This document shows, one piece after another, positions 53,981 to 63,104 of a DNA stretch of 64,000 bases. The stretch covers positions 62,001 through 126,000 of the forward strand of contig JAOTVB010000005.1 of the NCBI GenBank assembly GCA_029863605.1, in the 5' to 3' direction. The notes under the pieces were generated by a model. It did no database searches. It saw only the letters and a program-made list of their open reading frames with translations, and was not told where the DNA came from. The position numbers and the translations under genes are program-made. The DNA comes from Myxococcales bacterium. Its GTDB lineage: Bacteria > Myxococcota_A > Polyangia > Polyangiales > Houyiibacteriaceae. How positions within the stretch are numbered: position 1 is the first letter of the stretch; every line of letters begins with the position of its first letter.

Positions 53981-55353
53981 GCCACCTTCTCCACCTTGCG
54001 GCGTACGCTGTCGTCATGCCGTACATCGACCGGCAGCCCGTTACGGGCGGCATCGATGAATTCATCACGGAACTTTTGAACGAAACCCAGCAATGGCATG
54101 GCGGTTCCGTCGGCGAAAGCACAAATGGTGTTGCCCATCATATTATTCGAAATGTCGACGAGAAGGTCGACATCCTCGAGCTTACCGCGCCCGGCGCACA
54201 GGTTGTCGAGCACGTCGACGAGCCAACCGGTGCCCTCACGACACGGAGTGCACTGACCGCACGATTCGTGCTTGTAGAACCGCATCAAGTTGCGACACGC
54301 CTCGACCATGTTGACGGTATCGTCCATGACGATGGCGCAGCAAGTGCCGAGCATGGTCCCGAGAGCGCGATAGGTGTCGACTCCCATCGGCACGTCGATT
54401 TCGCTCTTGCCGTGCCACGCATGAAGTGGCTGGTCTTCTTCGGGAGCATCCACGAGGCGGCGCGGGTCGAGGACTGGCGTCGACGAGCCACCGGGGATGA
54501 CGGCCTTGAGCGGGCGGCTGCCCAGCATGCCTCCGGCGTAGTCGTAGATGAGCTCGCGCATCGTGATGCCGACGGGGGCCTCGAACAAGCCGGGGTTTCT
54601 CACGTGCCCACTCACACCATAGAGCCGAACGCCACCATCGGCCGGAAGCCGGCTGAGCGCGGACCACGCGTCGCCCCCCATCTCGATGACGTCGGGCACC
54701 ACGGCGATCGTCTCCACGTTGTTTACGATCGTCGGCATGCCGAACACGCCCTTCACCGCGGGGAATGGGGGCTTGAGCCGGGGCTCGCCACGCCGGCCCT
54801 CGAGAGAGTTCAAGAGCGCCGTCTCCTCACCGCAGATGTATGCGCCCGCGCCGGTGTGCACGTAGATTTCGATCTCGTGATCGATCCCAAATGGCCGGGC
54901 ACCGAGATACCCAGCGTGGCGCGCGTCTGCGATCGCTTCTTCGAGACGTGCTACCGAAAACGCGAGCTCGCCCCGCACGTAGATGTACGCCACGTGCGAA
55001 CCGATCGCATAACACGAGATGATCGCTCCCTCGATGAGCCTGTGGGGGTCGAGGTCCATGAGGCTGCGATCTTTGAAGGTTCCAGGCTCGCTCTCGTCGG
55101 CATTGATGACGAGGTAGACCTGGTCATCGGGCCCCGGATTGAGGAACCCCCACTTGACACCCGCCGGGAAACCGGCCCCGCCACGTCCGCGGATGTTGGC
55201 CTTCTTGACCTCGCCCTTGAGCTTGGCCGGCTCGATCGAGGTGAGGGCTCGCTTGGCGACACGGTAGGCGCCGGCGCGCTCGGCATTGGCGATCTTCCAG
55301 CTCTCGGCGATGCCGTACCGCGTAGTCAGCAATGGCTTGGTCGGGTTACTCAT
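53977..55353 (-). CDS. nuoF: NADH-quinone oxidoreductase subunit F
   Basis: A 458-aa flavoprotein that takes electrons from NADH: GRGGAGFPAGVKWGF for FMN/NADH binding (about 54-68), the second glycine-rich block GAGAYICGEETALLNSLEG, and the N3 cluster Cys set ESCGQCTPCREGTGW near 350 with a later Cys in GNTICAFADG. It is coupled by ATGA to nuoE upstream and nuoJ downstream. Confidence 0.96.
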   Translation of the reverse strand: MSNPTKPLLTTRYGIAESWKIANAERAGAYRVAKRALTSIEPAKLKGEVKKANIRGRGGAGFPAGVKWGFLNPGPDDQVYLVINADESEPGTFKDRSLMDLDPHRLIEGAIISCYAIGSHVAYIYVRGELAFSVARLEEAIADARHAGYLGARPFGIDHEIEIYVHTGAGAYICGEETALLNSLEGRRGEPRLKPPFPAVKGVFGMPTIVNNVETIAVVPDVIEMGGDAWSALSRLPADGGVRLYGVSGHVRNPGLFEAPVGITMRELIYDYAGGMLGSRPLKAVIPGGSSTPVLDPRRLVDAPEEDQPLHAWHGKSEIDVPMGVDTYRALGTMLGTCCAIVMDDTVNMVEACRNLMRFYKHESCGQCTPCREGTGWLVDVLDNLCAGRGKLEDVDLLVDISNNMMGNTICAFADGTAMPLLGFVQKFRDEFIDAARNGLPVDVRHDDSVRRKVEKVA

Positions 55354-55985
55354 GACTCGTCACCTACGGGGTCCGGCGCGGGCGGAGGCTGCGAGGCCAA
55401 CCGCACAGCCTCCGGGCTTGGTGGTGGCGGGGCGGTGGAAATCGGTGCCTTGGTGGGTGCCCCGAACGTCGCATGGGTGGAAAACTCGCGGGCGGCTTCC
55501 TCGGCTCCCTTCGTGACGTGTGCGTCGATGATCTGATCGAGGAGCTCGACGTCGAGGTTCTCGTAGTAACGGTCGTTGATCTGGACCATGGGAGCCTGGC
55601 CGCAGGCGGCGAGACACTCGGCCTTGAGGAGGGTGAACTTGCCGTCCGAGCTGGTATGGCCGGCAGTGCATCCGAGCTTGTTCTCGAGGTGATCCTGAAT
55701 GGCCTTGCCGCCGCGGAGGTCGCAAGAGAGGGTTCGACACACCCAGACGACGTTCTCCCCGACCGGCTCGTCGAAGAACATCGTGTAGAAGGTCACCACG
55801 CCTCGAACGGTGGCCGTCGAAAGGTCTAGTCGTTGTGACACATAGTCGACCACCTCCGGACTGATCCATCCGTTCTGACGCTGGCACAACCAGAGTAAAG
55901 GTAGCAGCGACGCTCGACGCTCGGGGTAGCGGGTCAATAGCTCGTCGACCTCTCGTTCGCGTTCCGGCGTAAGCGCAAATGCCAT
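55350..55985 (-). CDS. nuoE: NADH-quinone oxidoreductase subunit E
   Basis: A 211-aa thioredoxin-like 2Fe-2S subunit with ligand cysteines in CRTLSCDLRGG (near 82-87) and AECLAACGQAP (near 123-127). The C-terminal ~45 residues (TKAPISTAPPPPSPEAVRL and onward) are a Pro-rich tail absent from most NuoE proteins of about 160 aa. It is the first gene of the nuoEFJKLMN unit; the promoter should lie between 55985 and about 56130 but I could not define it. Confidence 0.95.
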   Translation of the reverse strand: MAFALTPEREREVDELLTRYPERRASLLPLLWLCQRQNGWISPEVVDYVSQRLDLSTATVRGVVTFYTMFFDEPVGENVVWVCRTLSCDLRGGKAIQDHLENKLGCTAGHTSSDGKFTLLKAECLAACGQAPMVQINDRYYENLDVELLDQIIDAHVTKGAEEAAREFSTHATFGAPTKAPISTAPPPPSPEAVRLASQPPPAPDPVGDES

Positions 55986-56132
55986 GGCAGAGCGCCCGGA
56001 CGCTAGGCCCGACCGACCCCCCTGTCAAGCTCGGCAAACGCGCGAATCGGCGCCTGGAGCAAGCTGAATCGAACCCGCTTTCCTGTAGGGCTTCGAGCCG
56101 CTACCGTCCGGAACCACGCTGCGGCGGCACCG

Positions 56133-56672
56133 ATGCCAGAAGACCCCAACGAGCTTCCCAACGTTCCCGGGCCGACAGCGCCCGCCGGAGACGAACGCAA
56201 CATCGGTCTGTGGGTTGGCATCGGATGCCTCGGGGTGGTGATTTTATCCTGCTGCCTCTTGTCCTACTGGGCGCAGACTTTCGGCTTTCGTTGGATCTTG
56301 AACCAGAGCGACGAGACTCGAAGCTGGGCCTCGAGGGTGGTTCTGACCGGCGCCCTAGAGGGGATACGGGCCAGTTGCGTCGAAGGAGTGGCGACCGAAG
56401 ATGCCCAGAGATGGTTTCATTCAAACATGACCTCAGAGGCACGCAACCGATTGTGCAACATCGATGAGGCAACGATCCAAAAGATCGCAGCGCCCGATCA
56501 GGTGACGGGCCAGTTGTTGGCCGCGATCGGAGAGCCCGACGTGGCTGCGCAGTTCGGGATGGACCCGGCGCTCTGCTACCGATACGCGACCGAGACGGTC
56601 CGCATCATCGGATGCTTCGAGCGAGACGCCGAATCGGGGGTCGTTCCCTACAAGATCATCGGCGTCGAGTAA
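56133..56672 (+). CDS. single-helix membrane protein, unknown function
   Basis: A 179-aa protein with a Pro/Glu-rich N-terminus and one transmembrane helix (about 25-48: GLWVGIGCLGVVILSCCLLS). A soluble domain of about 130 residues follows, with cysteines and helical content (VVLTGALEGIRASCVEGVAT). I do not recognise the family. It is divergent from nuoE and converges on the lipoprotein at 56688. Confidence 0.6.
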   Translation: MPEDPNELPNVPGPTAPAGDERNIGLWVGIGCLGVVILSCCLLSYWAQTFGFRWILNQSDETRSWASRVVLTGALEGIRASCVEGVATEDAQRWFHSNMTSEARNRLCNIDEATIQKIAAPDQVTGQLLAAIGEPDVAAQFGMDPALCYRYATETVRIIGCFERDAESGVVPYKIIGVE

Positions 56673-56687
56673 GCATGGCCCCAAACG

Positions 56688-57266
56688 TCATGGGTTGCGC
56701 TTGAACCCAACCGTGAGCCCTGCGCTTCCAGAGTAGTCGCGCGGCCGTAGTTGCACGAGCACGCATGGCTCGATACCATCGTCGACGAGACAGTCCGCAA
56801 CCGCGCAATACGTCCGGTGCTGCCTGAGCCCGTGCCACCGTAGCCCTGCCGGCACTTCTCGCTTCGGTGGATGTCGGAACACCGTGGTCGATTCATCTTT
56901 CTCGATAAAAACGATCTCTCCTTGAAGGATGTTCTCGTTCTCGGAGAACATGAGCTCGAGCATTCTCCAGAAGGACGCCTCACCTTCGGCGACCTCCTTG
57001 GCGGTGAGAGTGATTCGTTCTTGGCGCATCCGCTTGAACACGGGCTTCAGGTTCGGAGGCAGCGATTCTTCGTCGCCCTCCTGCGCACGCAAGAGCAGAC
57101 GTCGCCTCTCGACGACCGCGCGAAACTCGAGAAGGTTTAGGGCTCGGTGCCTGAGCTCGTCGAACTCGTCGATATGCGGGGCCGCCGCACTGTGACAACT
57201 AGACTTCCCGCTACAGCCCCCGAGGAGCGAAGCACCCAAGAGGACACAAGCGAGGCCTCGGCGCAT
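56688..57266 (-). CDS. hypothetical lipoprotein
   Basis: A protein of about 192 residues with a lipoprotein signal (MRRGLACVLLGASLLGGC; lipobox LLGGC, acylated Cys 18). The mature part has a charged helical region (HRALNLLEFRAVVERRRLLL) and ends in a beta-rich stretch with a TYCAVADCLVDDGIEPC cysteine cluster. The start at 57266 gives a proper signal sequence. Family and function unknown. Confidence 0.65.
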   Translation of the reverse strand: MRRGLACVLLGASLLGGCSGKSSCHSAAAPHIDEFDELRHRALNLLEFRAVVERRRLLLRAQEGDEESLPPNLKPVFKRMRQERITLTAKEVAEGEASFWRMLELMFSENENILQGEIVFIEKDESTTVFRHPPKREVPAGLRWHGLRQHRTYCAVADCLVDDGIEPCVLVQLRPRDYSGSAGLTVGFKRNP

Positions 57267-57316
57267 GTTCGATACATTAGTCGACGCGCCCGACAACCCC
57301 AACTAAAGTTGACTCG

Positions 57317-58090
57317 ATGTCGCTCATCGAATTCCGTGGGGTCAAGAAGGCCTTCGGGCCGAAGGTAGTCTACCAAGACCTGAACCTCGAGATCGAGGAA
57401 GGTGAGCTTTTGACGATCATCGGTGGCTCGGGTCAGGGCAAGAGCGTCATGCTCAAGATGCTGATAGGCCTGTTGGAAATCGATGGGGGCTCGATTTTCT
57501 TCGACGGGCAAGAGATTTCGGGCTTCACCGACGCGCAGTACGCCCCCATCCGAAGGCGCGTCGCAATGCTGTTCCAGGCGGGCGCGCTATTCGATTCACT
57601 CAACGCGAAGGAGAACGTGGCTTACGGCCTTCGCGAGCAGCTCGACATGACCGAGAAAGAGGTCTCGGAACGCGTGCGCGAATCGCTATCACACGTGGGG
57701 CTTCCTGGCACCGAAGAGACATGGCCCGCCGACCTATCGGCCGGCATGAAAAAGAGGGTGTCTTTGGCGAGAGCGCTCGCGATTCGGCCCGAGGTCTTGC
57801 TGTACGATGAGCCGACCACCGGGCTCGACCCCATCAACGTCACGCGGATCGCAGACCTCATAGTCGACTTGAACGATCGCATACAGGTCACCTCCGTGGT
57901 CGTCACACACGACATGGATACGGCCCTGGCGATCAGCGACCGTATCGCTATGATTCAGGATGGCTTCGTGATTTTTTCCGGCACGCCCGACGAGGTGAGG
58001 GCCTCGGATGACCCCCGCGTGCGCGACTTCATCGAAGGGAACGCGCCAGTCGACGAGGACACCGAAACTCTGCTAAGGAGTGCTGGGTAA
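57317..58090 (+). CDS. mlaF: ABC ATPase MlaF
   Basis: A 257-aa ATPase of the Mla (phospholipid trafficking) system: Walker A IGGSGQGKSVMLK (about 35-47), Q-loop MLFQAGALFDSLN, signature LSAGMKKRVSLARA and Walker B VLLYDEPTTGLDPI, then VVTHDMDTA. The QAGALFDS and SAGMKKR variants are characteristic of MlaF/MkL ATPases of MCE transporters. It lies 20 bp upstream of mlaD. No mlaE permease gene is between or near them. Confidence 0.93.
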   Translation: MSLIEFRGVKKAFGPKVVYQDLNLEIEEGELLTIIGGSGQGKSVMLKMLIGLLEIDGGSIFFDGQEISGFTDAQYAPIRRRVAMLFQAGALFDSLNAKENVAYGLREQLDMTEKEVSERVRESLSHVGLPGTEETWPADLSAGMKKRVSLARALAIRPEVLLYDEPTTGLDPINVTRIADLIVDLNDRIQVTSVVVTHDMDTALAISDRIAMIQDGFVIFSGTPDEVRASDDPRVRDFIEGNAPVDEDTETLLRSAG

Positions 58091-58110
58091 GGGGCTGGAT
58101 TGGGCAAGAG

Positions 58111-59247
58111 ATGAAGACGACCTCCGGTACTCGCCTTCGCGTTGGCATATTCGTCCTGCTCGCGCTGACGATCGGCGCCGCGATCGCCTTTGCCATCGGG
58201 GCTCAAGAGAACGTCTTTTCGGCCAAGACGACCTATTACGCGATCTTCGAAGACGTGGGCGGGTTGCAACAGGGCAACACCGTCCGTGTCGCAGGCGTCA
58301 ACGTGGGCTCCGTGACCGACGTCGCGATCGGCGAAGGGGGGACTATCGCGGTTTATTTTCGCATCATCGACGATGCCGCCCATCTCGTGCGCGGCGACCC
58401 TAACGTACAGGTGGACAAGGACGAACCGGACCAGCCGAGCTTCGCCTCGATCGGCAGCAAGGGGCTTCTCGGAGATCGCATCGTCGAGGTCACTGTGGGT
58501 TCCGACGCGTACCCTCAGTGGGACCCCGACACGCCGATTCCGTCTTCGGTCGGTGGCGGCATCATGGCGCTCGCCGAGCGGACGCTCTACGAGGCCGAGG
58601 GCACCGCACACAACCTGCGACTTGCGACCGACCCGTTCGCCGACCAGGAGTTTTCCGAGGACCTGAAGGAAACGGCCCGCAACCTCGCCAAGGCCTCGGG
58701 GATGCTCGCCAGCGGTGAAGGTACGATAGGGGCGCTCATGACCGACGAGCAGCTTGCTCGTGACGTCAAAGGCGCCGTGAAGAACCTGAGGTCAGCCGGA
58801 AACCAGGTTACTAAGCTCGGTGAGAGCCTCAACCAAATCAGCGAAGAGATCCAAAACGGAGACGGCACCGCTCATGCGCTTTTCTATGGCAGCGAGGGAA
58901 CCGAGGCGATCGCAAACATCCGAGACACCTTCGGGCAGCTGAACGAGATCCTCACGGAGGTCCGCCAAGGGGACGGGACGATCAACCAGTTGATCTACGG
59001 CGAGCTCGGCGACTCCTTCATGACCAACCTCCAGAACGCCAGCGACGACATCGCTTTTCTCACGAAAGAGATGCGCGAGGGGAAAGGCACCATCGGCGCC
59101 CTGCTCACCGATCCTTCCGTCTACGAAGACATCAAGCGACTCTTGGGCGACCTCGAGCGCAATGACATCCTTCGAGCGTTGGTTCGCTATTCGATTCGCC
59201 GAGACGAGCCACGCGAGCCTGTCGAAGTCGAGATCAAAAAAGAGTAG
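58111..59247 (+). CDS. mlaD: MCE-domain protein MlaD, with glycine-turn repeats
   Basis: A 378-aa MlaD-like protein. One N-terminal transmembrane helix (about 10-31) is followed by the MCE domain (about 42-140: [27 protein letters not shown]). A long helical C-terminal region then contains four copies of a GxGTIGxL-type turn: [33 protein letters not shown] and [11 protein letters not shown]. In MCE proteins the hexameric ring and helical tunnel carry lipids across the periplasm. The repeats space the helices and may define the tunnel. Its stop is 4 bp before the thyA start. Confidence 0.9.
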   Translation: MKTTSGTRLRVGIFVLLALTIGAAIAFAIGAQENVFSAKTTYYAIFEDVGGLQQGNTVRVAGVNVGSVTDVAIGEGGTIAVYFRIIDDAAHLVRGDPNVQVDKDEPDQPSFASIGSKGLLGDRIVEVTVGSDAYPQWDPDTPIPSSVGGGIMALAERTLYEAEGTAHNLRLATDPFADQEFSEDLKETARNLAKASGMLASGEGTIGALMTDEQLARDVKGAVKNLRSAGNQVTKLGESLNQISEEIQNGDGTAHALFYGSEGTEAIANIRDTFGQLNEILTEVRQGDGTINQLIYGELGDSFMTNLQNASDDIAFLTKEMREGKGTIGALLTDPSVYEDIKRLLGDLERNDILRALVRYSIRRDEPREPVEVEIKKE

Positions 59248-59251
59248 TGCC

Positions 59252-60094
59252 GTGCGTGTGTATCTCGATCTGCTGCGGAAGGTGCTGGAAGACGGCGTCG
59301 ACCGTGAAGACCGGACGGGGACCGGCACACGAAGCATCTTCGGCCACCAAATGCGCGTGGATCTGAGCGAAGGCTTTCCGCTGCTGACGACCAAGAAAGT
59401 CCACTTCAAGTCGATCGTTCACGAGCTCCTGTGGTTCGTCCGCGGTCAAACCCACGTGAGTCACCTCCAAGAGGTTGGCGTTTCGATTTGGGACGAATGG
59501 GCAACCGCCGAGCAGACCGCGCGCTTCGGTCGGAGGGAGGGTGATCTCGGACCGGTGTACGGCCATCAGTGGCGCAACTTCGGGGCAACCCTGGGCGAAG
59601 ACGGTTCGTACAAGCAAGATGGGTTCGACCAACTCAGCCACGTGATCGAGCAAATTCGGAAAGATCCGCAGAGCCGTCGCCTCATCGTCTCGGGGTGGAA
59701 CCCTCTCGAGGCCGAGAAGGTGGCGCTCCCCCCTTGTCACACGCTTTTCCAGTTCTATGCGCATGAGGGTCGATTGAGCTGTCAGTTGTACCAGCGGAGC
59801 GCCGACGTGTTTCTCGGGGTGCCTTTCAACATCGCAAGCTACGCGCTGCTGACGATCATGGTGGCCAAGGTTTCGAATCTCGATCCTGGTTACTTTGTCC
59901 ACACCTTCGGCGATGTCCATCTCTACAAGAACCACTTCGACCAAGCTCGAACGCAGTTGAGCCGTAACCCACGACCCCTGCCGACGATCGAGCTCAACCC
60001 GAGCGTGAAGAGCCTGTTCGACTTCCGATATGAACACTTCGCGCTCGAGGGCTACGATCCCCATCCGCGCATCAAGGCACCGGTGGCAGTGTGA
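59252..60094 (+). CDS. thyA: thymidylate synthase
   Basis: A protein of about 280 residues, Thy[38 protein letters not shown], the catalytic Cys in [32 protein letters not shown] and DVHLYKNH. It methylates dUMP using methylenetetrahydrofolate. The start is a GTG at 59252, where [15 protein letters not shown] begins; the longer frame overlaps mlaD and lacks similarity. Its stop overlaps the folA start as GTGA, so the folate cycle pair is coupled. Confidence 0.95.
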   Translation: MRVYLDLLRKVLEDGVDREDRTGTGTRSIFGHQMRVDLSEGFPLLTTKKVHFKSIVHELLWFVRGQTHVSHLQEVGVSIWDEWATAEQTARFGRREGDLGPVYGHQWRNFGATLGEDGSYKQDGFDQLSHVIEQIRKDPQSRRLIVSGWNPLEAEKVALPPCHTLFQFYAHEGRLSCQLYQRSADVFLGVPFNIASYALLTIMVAKVSNLDPGYFVHTFGDVHLYKNHFDQARTQLSRNPRPLPTIELNPSVKSLFDFRYEHFALEGYDPHPRIKAPVAV

Positions 60095-60612
60095 CCGAGT
60101 CGCACGAGACGTTGCCCCCGCTGGCACTGATCGTCGCGGTCGCTCGGAACGGCGTCATCGGAAAGGACGGCGCCCTGCCCTGGCATGTCTCTGAGGACCT
60201 CAAGCACTTCAAAAACACGACGAAAGGGCATGCCGTCATCATGGGTCGCAAGACTTTCGAGTCGATCGGACGCCCGCTACCGCACAGGCGCAACATCGTC
60301 ATCACACGACGCGAAGGCGCATCGTTCGCGGGCTGCGAGGTGGCCAATGGCCTGACCGAAGCGATCGACCTCGCGCGAGCGTCCGATGACTGCCCGTTCA
60401 TCATCGGGGGGGCAAGCCTCTACGAAGAGGCACTGCCGCTGGTGACCGAAATCCATCTCACGACGATCGATAGAGAAGTCGAGGGCGATACGCAATTCCC
60501 GGGCGACCTTTCGGCCTTCGAGGAAGTCGAGACCCGTCCCGGCACGACCAAAGGCATCGTCTTCCGCCTCCTCCGCCGAAAAGGAGACAGTCCCCATTTC
60601 ATCGCCGGATGA
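60091..60612 (+). CDS. folA: dihydrofolate reductase
   Basis: A 173-aa [24 protein letters not shown] with the WxxxxDLKHFK region, [16 protein letters not shown], and [14 protein letters not shown]. It regenerates tetrahydrofolate after the ThyA reaction. The start is a GTG overlapping the thyA stop (GTGA). The 3' end overlaps the convergent ctpA gene by 14 bp. Confidence 0.95.
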   Translation: MTESHETLPPLALIVAVARNGVIGKDGALPWHVSEDLKHFKNTTKGHAVIMGRKTFESIGRPLPHRRNIVITRREGASFAGCEVANGLTEAIDLARASDDCPFIIGGASLYEEALPLVTEIHLTTIDREVEGDTQFPGDLSAFEEVETRPGTTKGIVFRLLRRKGDSPHFIAG

Positions 60613-61900
60613 GTTCTTGGAGGGCTTGGTATCCGCGCTGCGCTTGCGGGTCGTCGACGAGGATGGTGGAGGCTTGTAGTTGCCCGGTCGGAGACGCAGT
60701 GGCGGGCTGCTTCCTGCGGTTCCCGAGCGTCTTCTTGGCCACCAGGTGACCCTCGAGCTCCTCTTCGCGAATCGGCGCGGGCATGCCCTCTTCTTTAGGC
60801 TGTTCGGCTACGATGTCGGGCGAAATGCCCTGCGCCTGAATCGACTGGCCCGACGGCGTGTAGTACCGGGCAATGGTCAACTTGAGCGCGCTTCCATCGG
60901 GAAGCTCGAAAATGTTCTGCACGCTTCCCTTGCCGAACGTACGCGTGCCGACGAGTACGGCACGCTTGTGATCGCTGAGCGCGCCCGCGACGATCTCCGC
61001 TGCGCTCGCCGTCTGTTCGTTGATCAAGATGACCATAGGCCACTTTGGGCGCGTTCCGCTTTTGCGCGCAGAGAACTCCTGAATGAGCTCTCCTCCCCGG
61101 CTCCGTGTGGTCAGAACGACACCCGAAGATAGGAACTCGTCACTTACGAGCACAGCTTCGCGAAGCAGGCCGCCCCCGTTGTCACGCAGGTCGAGCAGTA
61201 GCCCTTCGATCCCGCCCCTGGGGTGCAGCGCAGTGACTGCTTGGTCGAGCGCCTCGCTCAACAGCTCGGCGGTGTCTTCTTGGAACGCTCGAATTTGAAC
61301 GTAAACGATCCGGTTTTCGAGGTAGCGGAGGTCGATTGGATCGACGTCGATGAAGGCTCGCCGCAACTTCCGCTCGATCGCCTCCTCTGTGCCTTCACGC
61401 CGAATTGTGACGGTCACTTCCGTACCGGGTTCCCCCCGGATCATCCGCACCGCGTCGTAGAGCCGGATGTCGCGCGCCTCTTTGCCCTCGATCGTGAGGA
61501 AACGGTCGCCCGGCTCTAGCCCTGCTTTGTCGGCGGGGCCACTCTCGAACACCGTCAGGATCGTCAGCCACCCGTCTCGCATCGACACCTCGACTCCAAT
61601 TCCTGCGAAACGACCCTCGGCGTCGCTCTCGAGAATGACGTAGTCCTCAGGCTCGAGAAACACCGAGTGAGGATCGAGCGCCTCGGTCAGCCCGCGTATC
61701 GCTCCGTACACCAGGCTCTTCTGATCGACCGGCTCGACGTAGTTGACCTCGATGTACGCCAGAGCCCGAGCGAAGATCGTGAGCGGCTGGAACGGGCTCC
61801 GCCGTGCTGGAGCCTCGGACGCAGTGACCACCACGAGCGCCAAAGCCAGCAAGCCCACGATGACGAGCCGCTTTTTGTGGGAGGTTTTATGACCGGACAT
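60599..61900 (-). CDS. ctpA: S41 C-terminal processing peptidase
   Basis: A 433-aa periplasmic serine protease. It has a signal/anchor helix (about 11-30) and an N-terminal cap (YVEPVDQKSLVYGAIRGLTE). The PDZ domain is at about 95-165 (GIGVEVSMRDGWLTILTVFE, GLEPGDRFLTIEG). In the catalytic domain, Ser is in NEQTASAAEIVAGAL and Lys in GTRTFGKGSVQ. It trims or degrades secreted and outer-membrane proteins after C-terminal recognition. The C-terminal tail (~75 residues) is variable. It overlaps folA by 14 bp tail to tail. Confidence 0.94.
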   Translation of the reverse strand: MSGHKTSHKKRLVIVGLLALALVVVTASEAPARRSPFQPLTIFARALAYIEVNYVEPVDQKSLVYGAIRGLTEALDPHSVFLEPEDYVILESDAEGRFAGIGVEVSMRDGWLTILTVFESGPADKAGLEPGDRFLTIEGKEARDIRLYDAVRMIRGEPGTEVTVTIRREGTEEAIERKLRRAFIDVDPIDLRYLENRIVYVQIRAFQEDTAELLSEALDQAVTALHPRGGIEGLLLDLRDNGGGLLREAVLVSDEFLSSGVVLTTRSRGGELIQEFSARKSGTRPKWPMVILINEQTASAAEIVAGALSDHKRAVLVGTRTFGKGSVQNIFELPDGSALKLTIARYYTPSGQSIQAQGISPDIVAEQPKEEGMPAPIREEELEGHLVAKKTLGNRRKQPATASPTGQLQASTILVDDPQAQRGYQALQELIRR

Positions 61901-62008
61901 GGATTTCAGACCTTAAAGATTGACACTACTTCTATCCATGGGTAGGACCACCAGATACATGAGCGCGGCGCAACCTACATGGTACGCGTTCGCATGGAGT
62001 TTCTCACG

Positions 62009-62209
62009 ATGTCGACGACTGATAAGCGCAAGCAAAGCCTCTACTTTCCTGAATCGATGCTACACGACATCAAGCACGAATCGGCAAGGCTCGACCGCTC
62101 GCTCTCATGGATCGTCCAGCGCTGCGTGAAGATCGCCCTTCCCGAGATTCGCAAGCTGCCCTCGGTCAACGATATCCCGGACTCGCCCGAGGACGTAGCA
62201 AAGAAGTAA
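62009..62209 (+). CDS. TIGR04563-like small ribbon-helix-helix-type protein
   Basis: A 66-aa protein beginning at MSTTDKRKQSLYFPE with a GGAG 9 nt upstream. QSLYFPESMLHDIKHESARL followed by DRSLSWIVQRCVKIA resembles the TIGR04563 family, short proteins known from Myxococcota. The pattern (a strand then two helices) looks like a CopG/Arc fold, so DNA binding is possible. An earlier ATG at 61979 would add ten residues. A distinct hydrolase gene follows after 10 bp. Confidence 0.75.
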   Translation: MSTTDKRKQSLYFPESMLHDIKHESARLDRSLSWIVQRCVKIALPEIRKLPSVNDIPDSPEDVAKK

Positions 62210-62219
62210 GCTCCCAGGC

Positions 62220-63104
62220 GTGGAGTACGACAGCGAGTGCTTCGTCGAGGCGGCAGACGGGACGCGTTTGTTCGTCGAGACGCTTGGAACGGGCACACCG
62301 GCCATCATCCTGATCGATGGAATCGGTTGTGAAGGCTTCGCCTGGCGCTATCTGCGACCCAGGCTCGCGGCCCGCCACCGGGTCGTTCACTCGCATTTTC
62401 GCGGGCATGGGCGAAGTGGGCCTCCCGTCGACCGCGATCAGCTTTCGATTGAGGACCTTGCTCGCGATCTTCGCGACGTCTGCGACCACCTAGGGATCGA
62501 GAGCGCCGTCCTCGCTGCGCATTCGATGGGCGTCCAGGTAGCCCTCGAGCTCTACCGTCAGCACCCGGATCGCGTCGTCGGGCTGGTGCTGATGTGCGGG
62601 ACGTTCGGGCGCATCACAACGACGTTTCACGGCACAGACCTACTCGACCAAGTGCTCCCTAGCCTCGTCCGTGCTGCGCAATCCTTTCCAGGAATGGCGC
62701 GTGCGGTCTGGGGACGCATACCGGCGGCGATTGCCTTTAGGGTCGCGTGCGCCGGTCGTGAGCTCGATGCCGAACGCATTCAAGAAGAGGACTTTCAGCG
62801 CTACTGGGAGCATGCCGCGCTGATGGATCCAGACATCTTTCTCCGGATGCTGCAACTGGCGGGTGAGCACGATGCTCGAGGTTTTCTCGAAGAGGTACGA
62901 GCTCCGACGCTGGTCATCGCTGCGGAGCACGACACCTTCACGCCGATGGCCCTCGCTGAGGAAATGGCGGGCGCCATTCCGTACGCCGAGCTCGAGGTCA
63001 TTCCCGAAGCCAGTCACGCGGCACCTGTCGAGCAGCCGGATCGAATCGCCGAGCGGATCGAGGAATTCGTCAGTAGTCGGCTCGAAATAACTGCTGACCC
63101 ATGA
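62220..63104 (+). CDS. alpha/beta hydrolase
   Basis: A 294-aa alpha/beta hydrolase: nucleophile elbow AAHSMGV near residue 101, HFRGHGRSG before it, an acid in AAEHDTFTPM and a His in EASHAAPVEQ. The usual HG oxyanion segment is replaced by IDGIGCEG. The start is a GTG at 62220. Its 3' end overlaps the convergent FHA gene by 35 bp. Substrate unknown. Confidence 0.82.
   Translation: MEYDSECFVEAADGTRLFVETLGTGTPAIILIDGIGCEGFAWRYLRPRLAARHRVVHSHFRGHGRSGPPVDRDQLSIEDLARDLRDVCDHLGIESAVLAAHSMGVQVALELYRQHPDRVVGLVLMCGTFGRITTTFHGTDLLDQVLPSLVRAAQSFPGMARAVWGRIPAAIAFRVACAGRELDAERIQEEDFQRYWEHAALMDPDIFLRMLQLAGEHDARGFLEEVRAPTLVIAAEHDTFTPMALAEEMAGAIPYAELEVIPEASHAAPVEQPDRIAERIEEFVSSRLEITADP

Noticed and set aside
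54016-55536. Long plus-strand frame (506 codons) opposite nuoF and nuoE
   Set aside because: Antisense shadow of well-supported nuo genes, a common effect of high GC at third codon positions. The same applies to the long frames opposite PFOR (19414-20769) and sucrose synthase (35503-37227).
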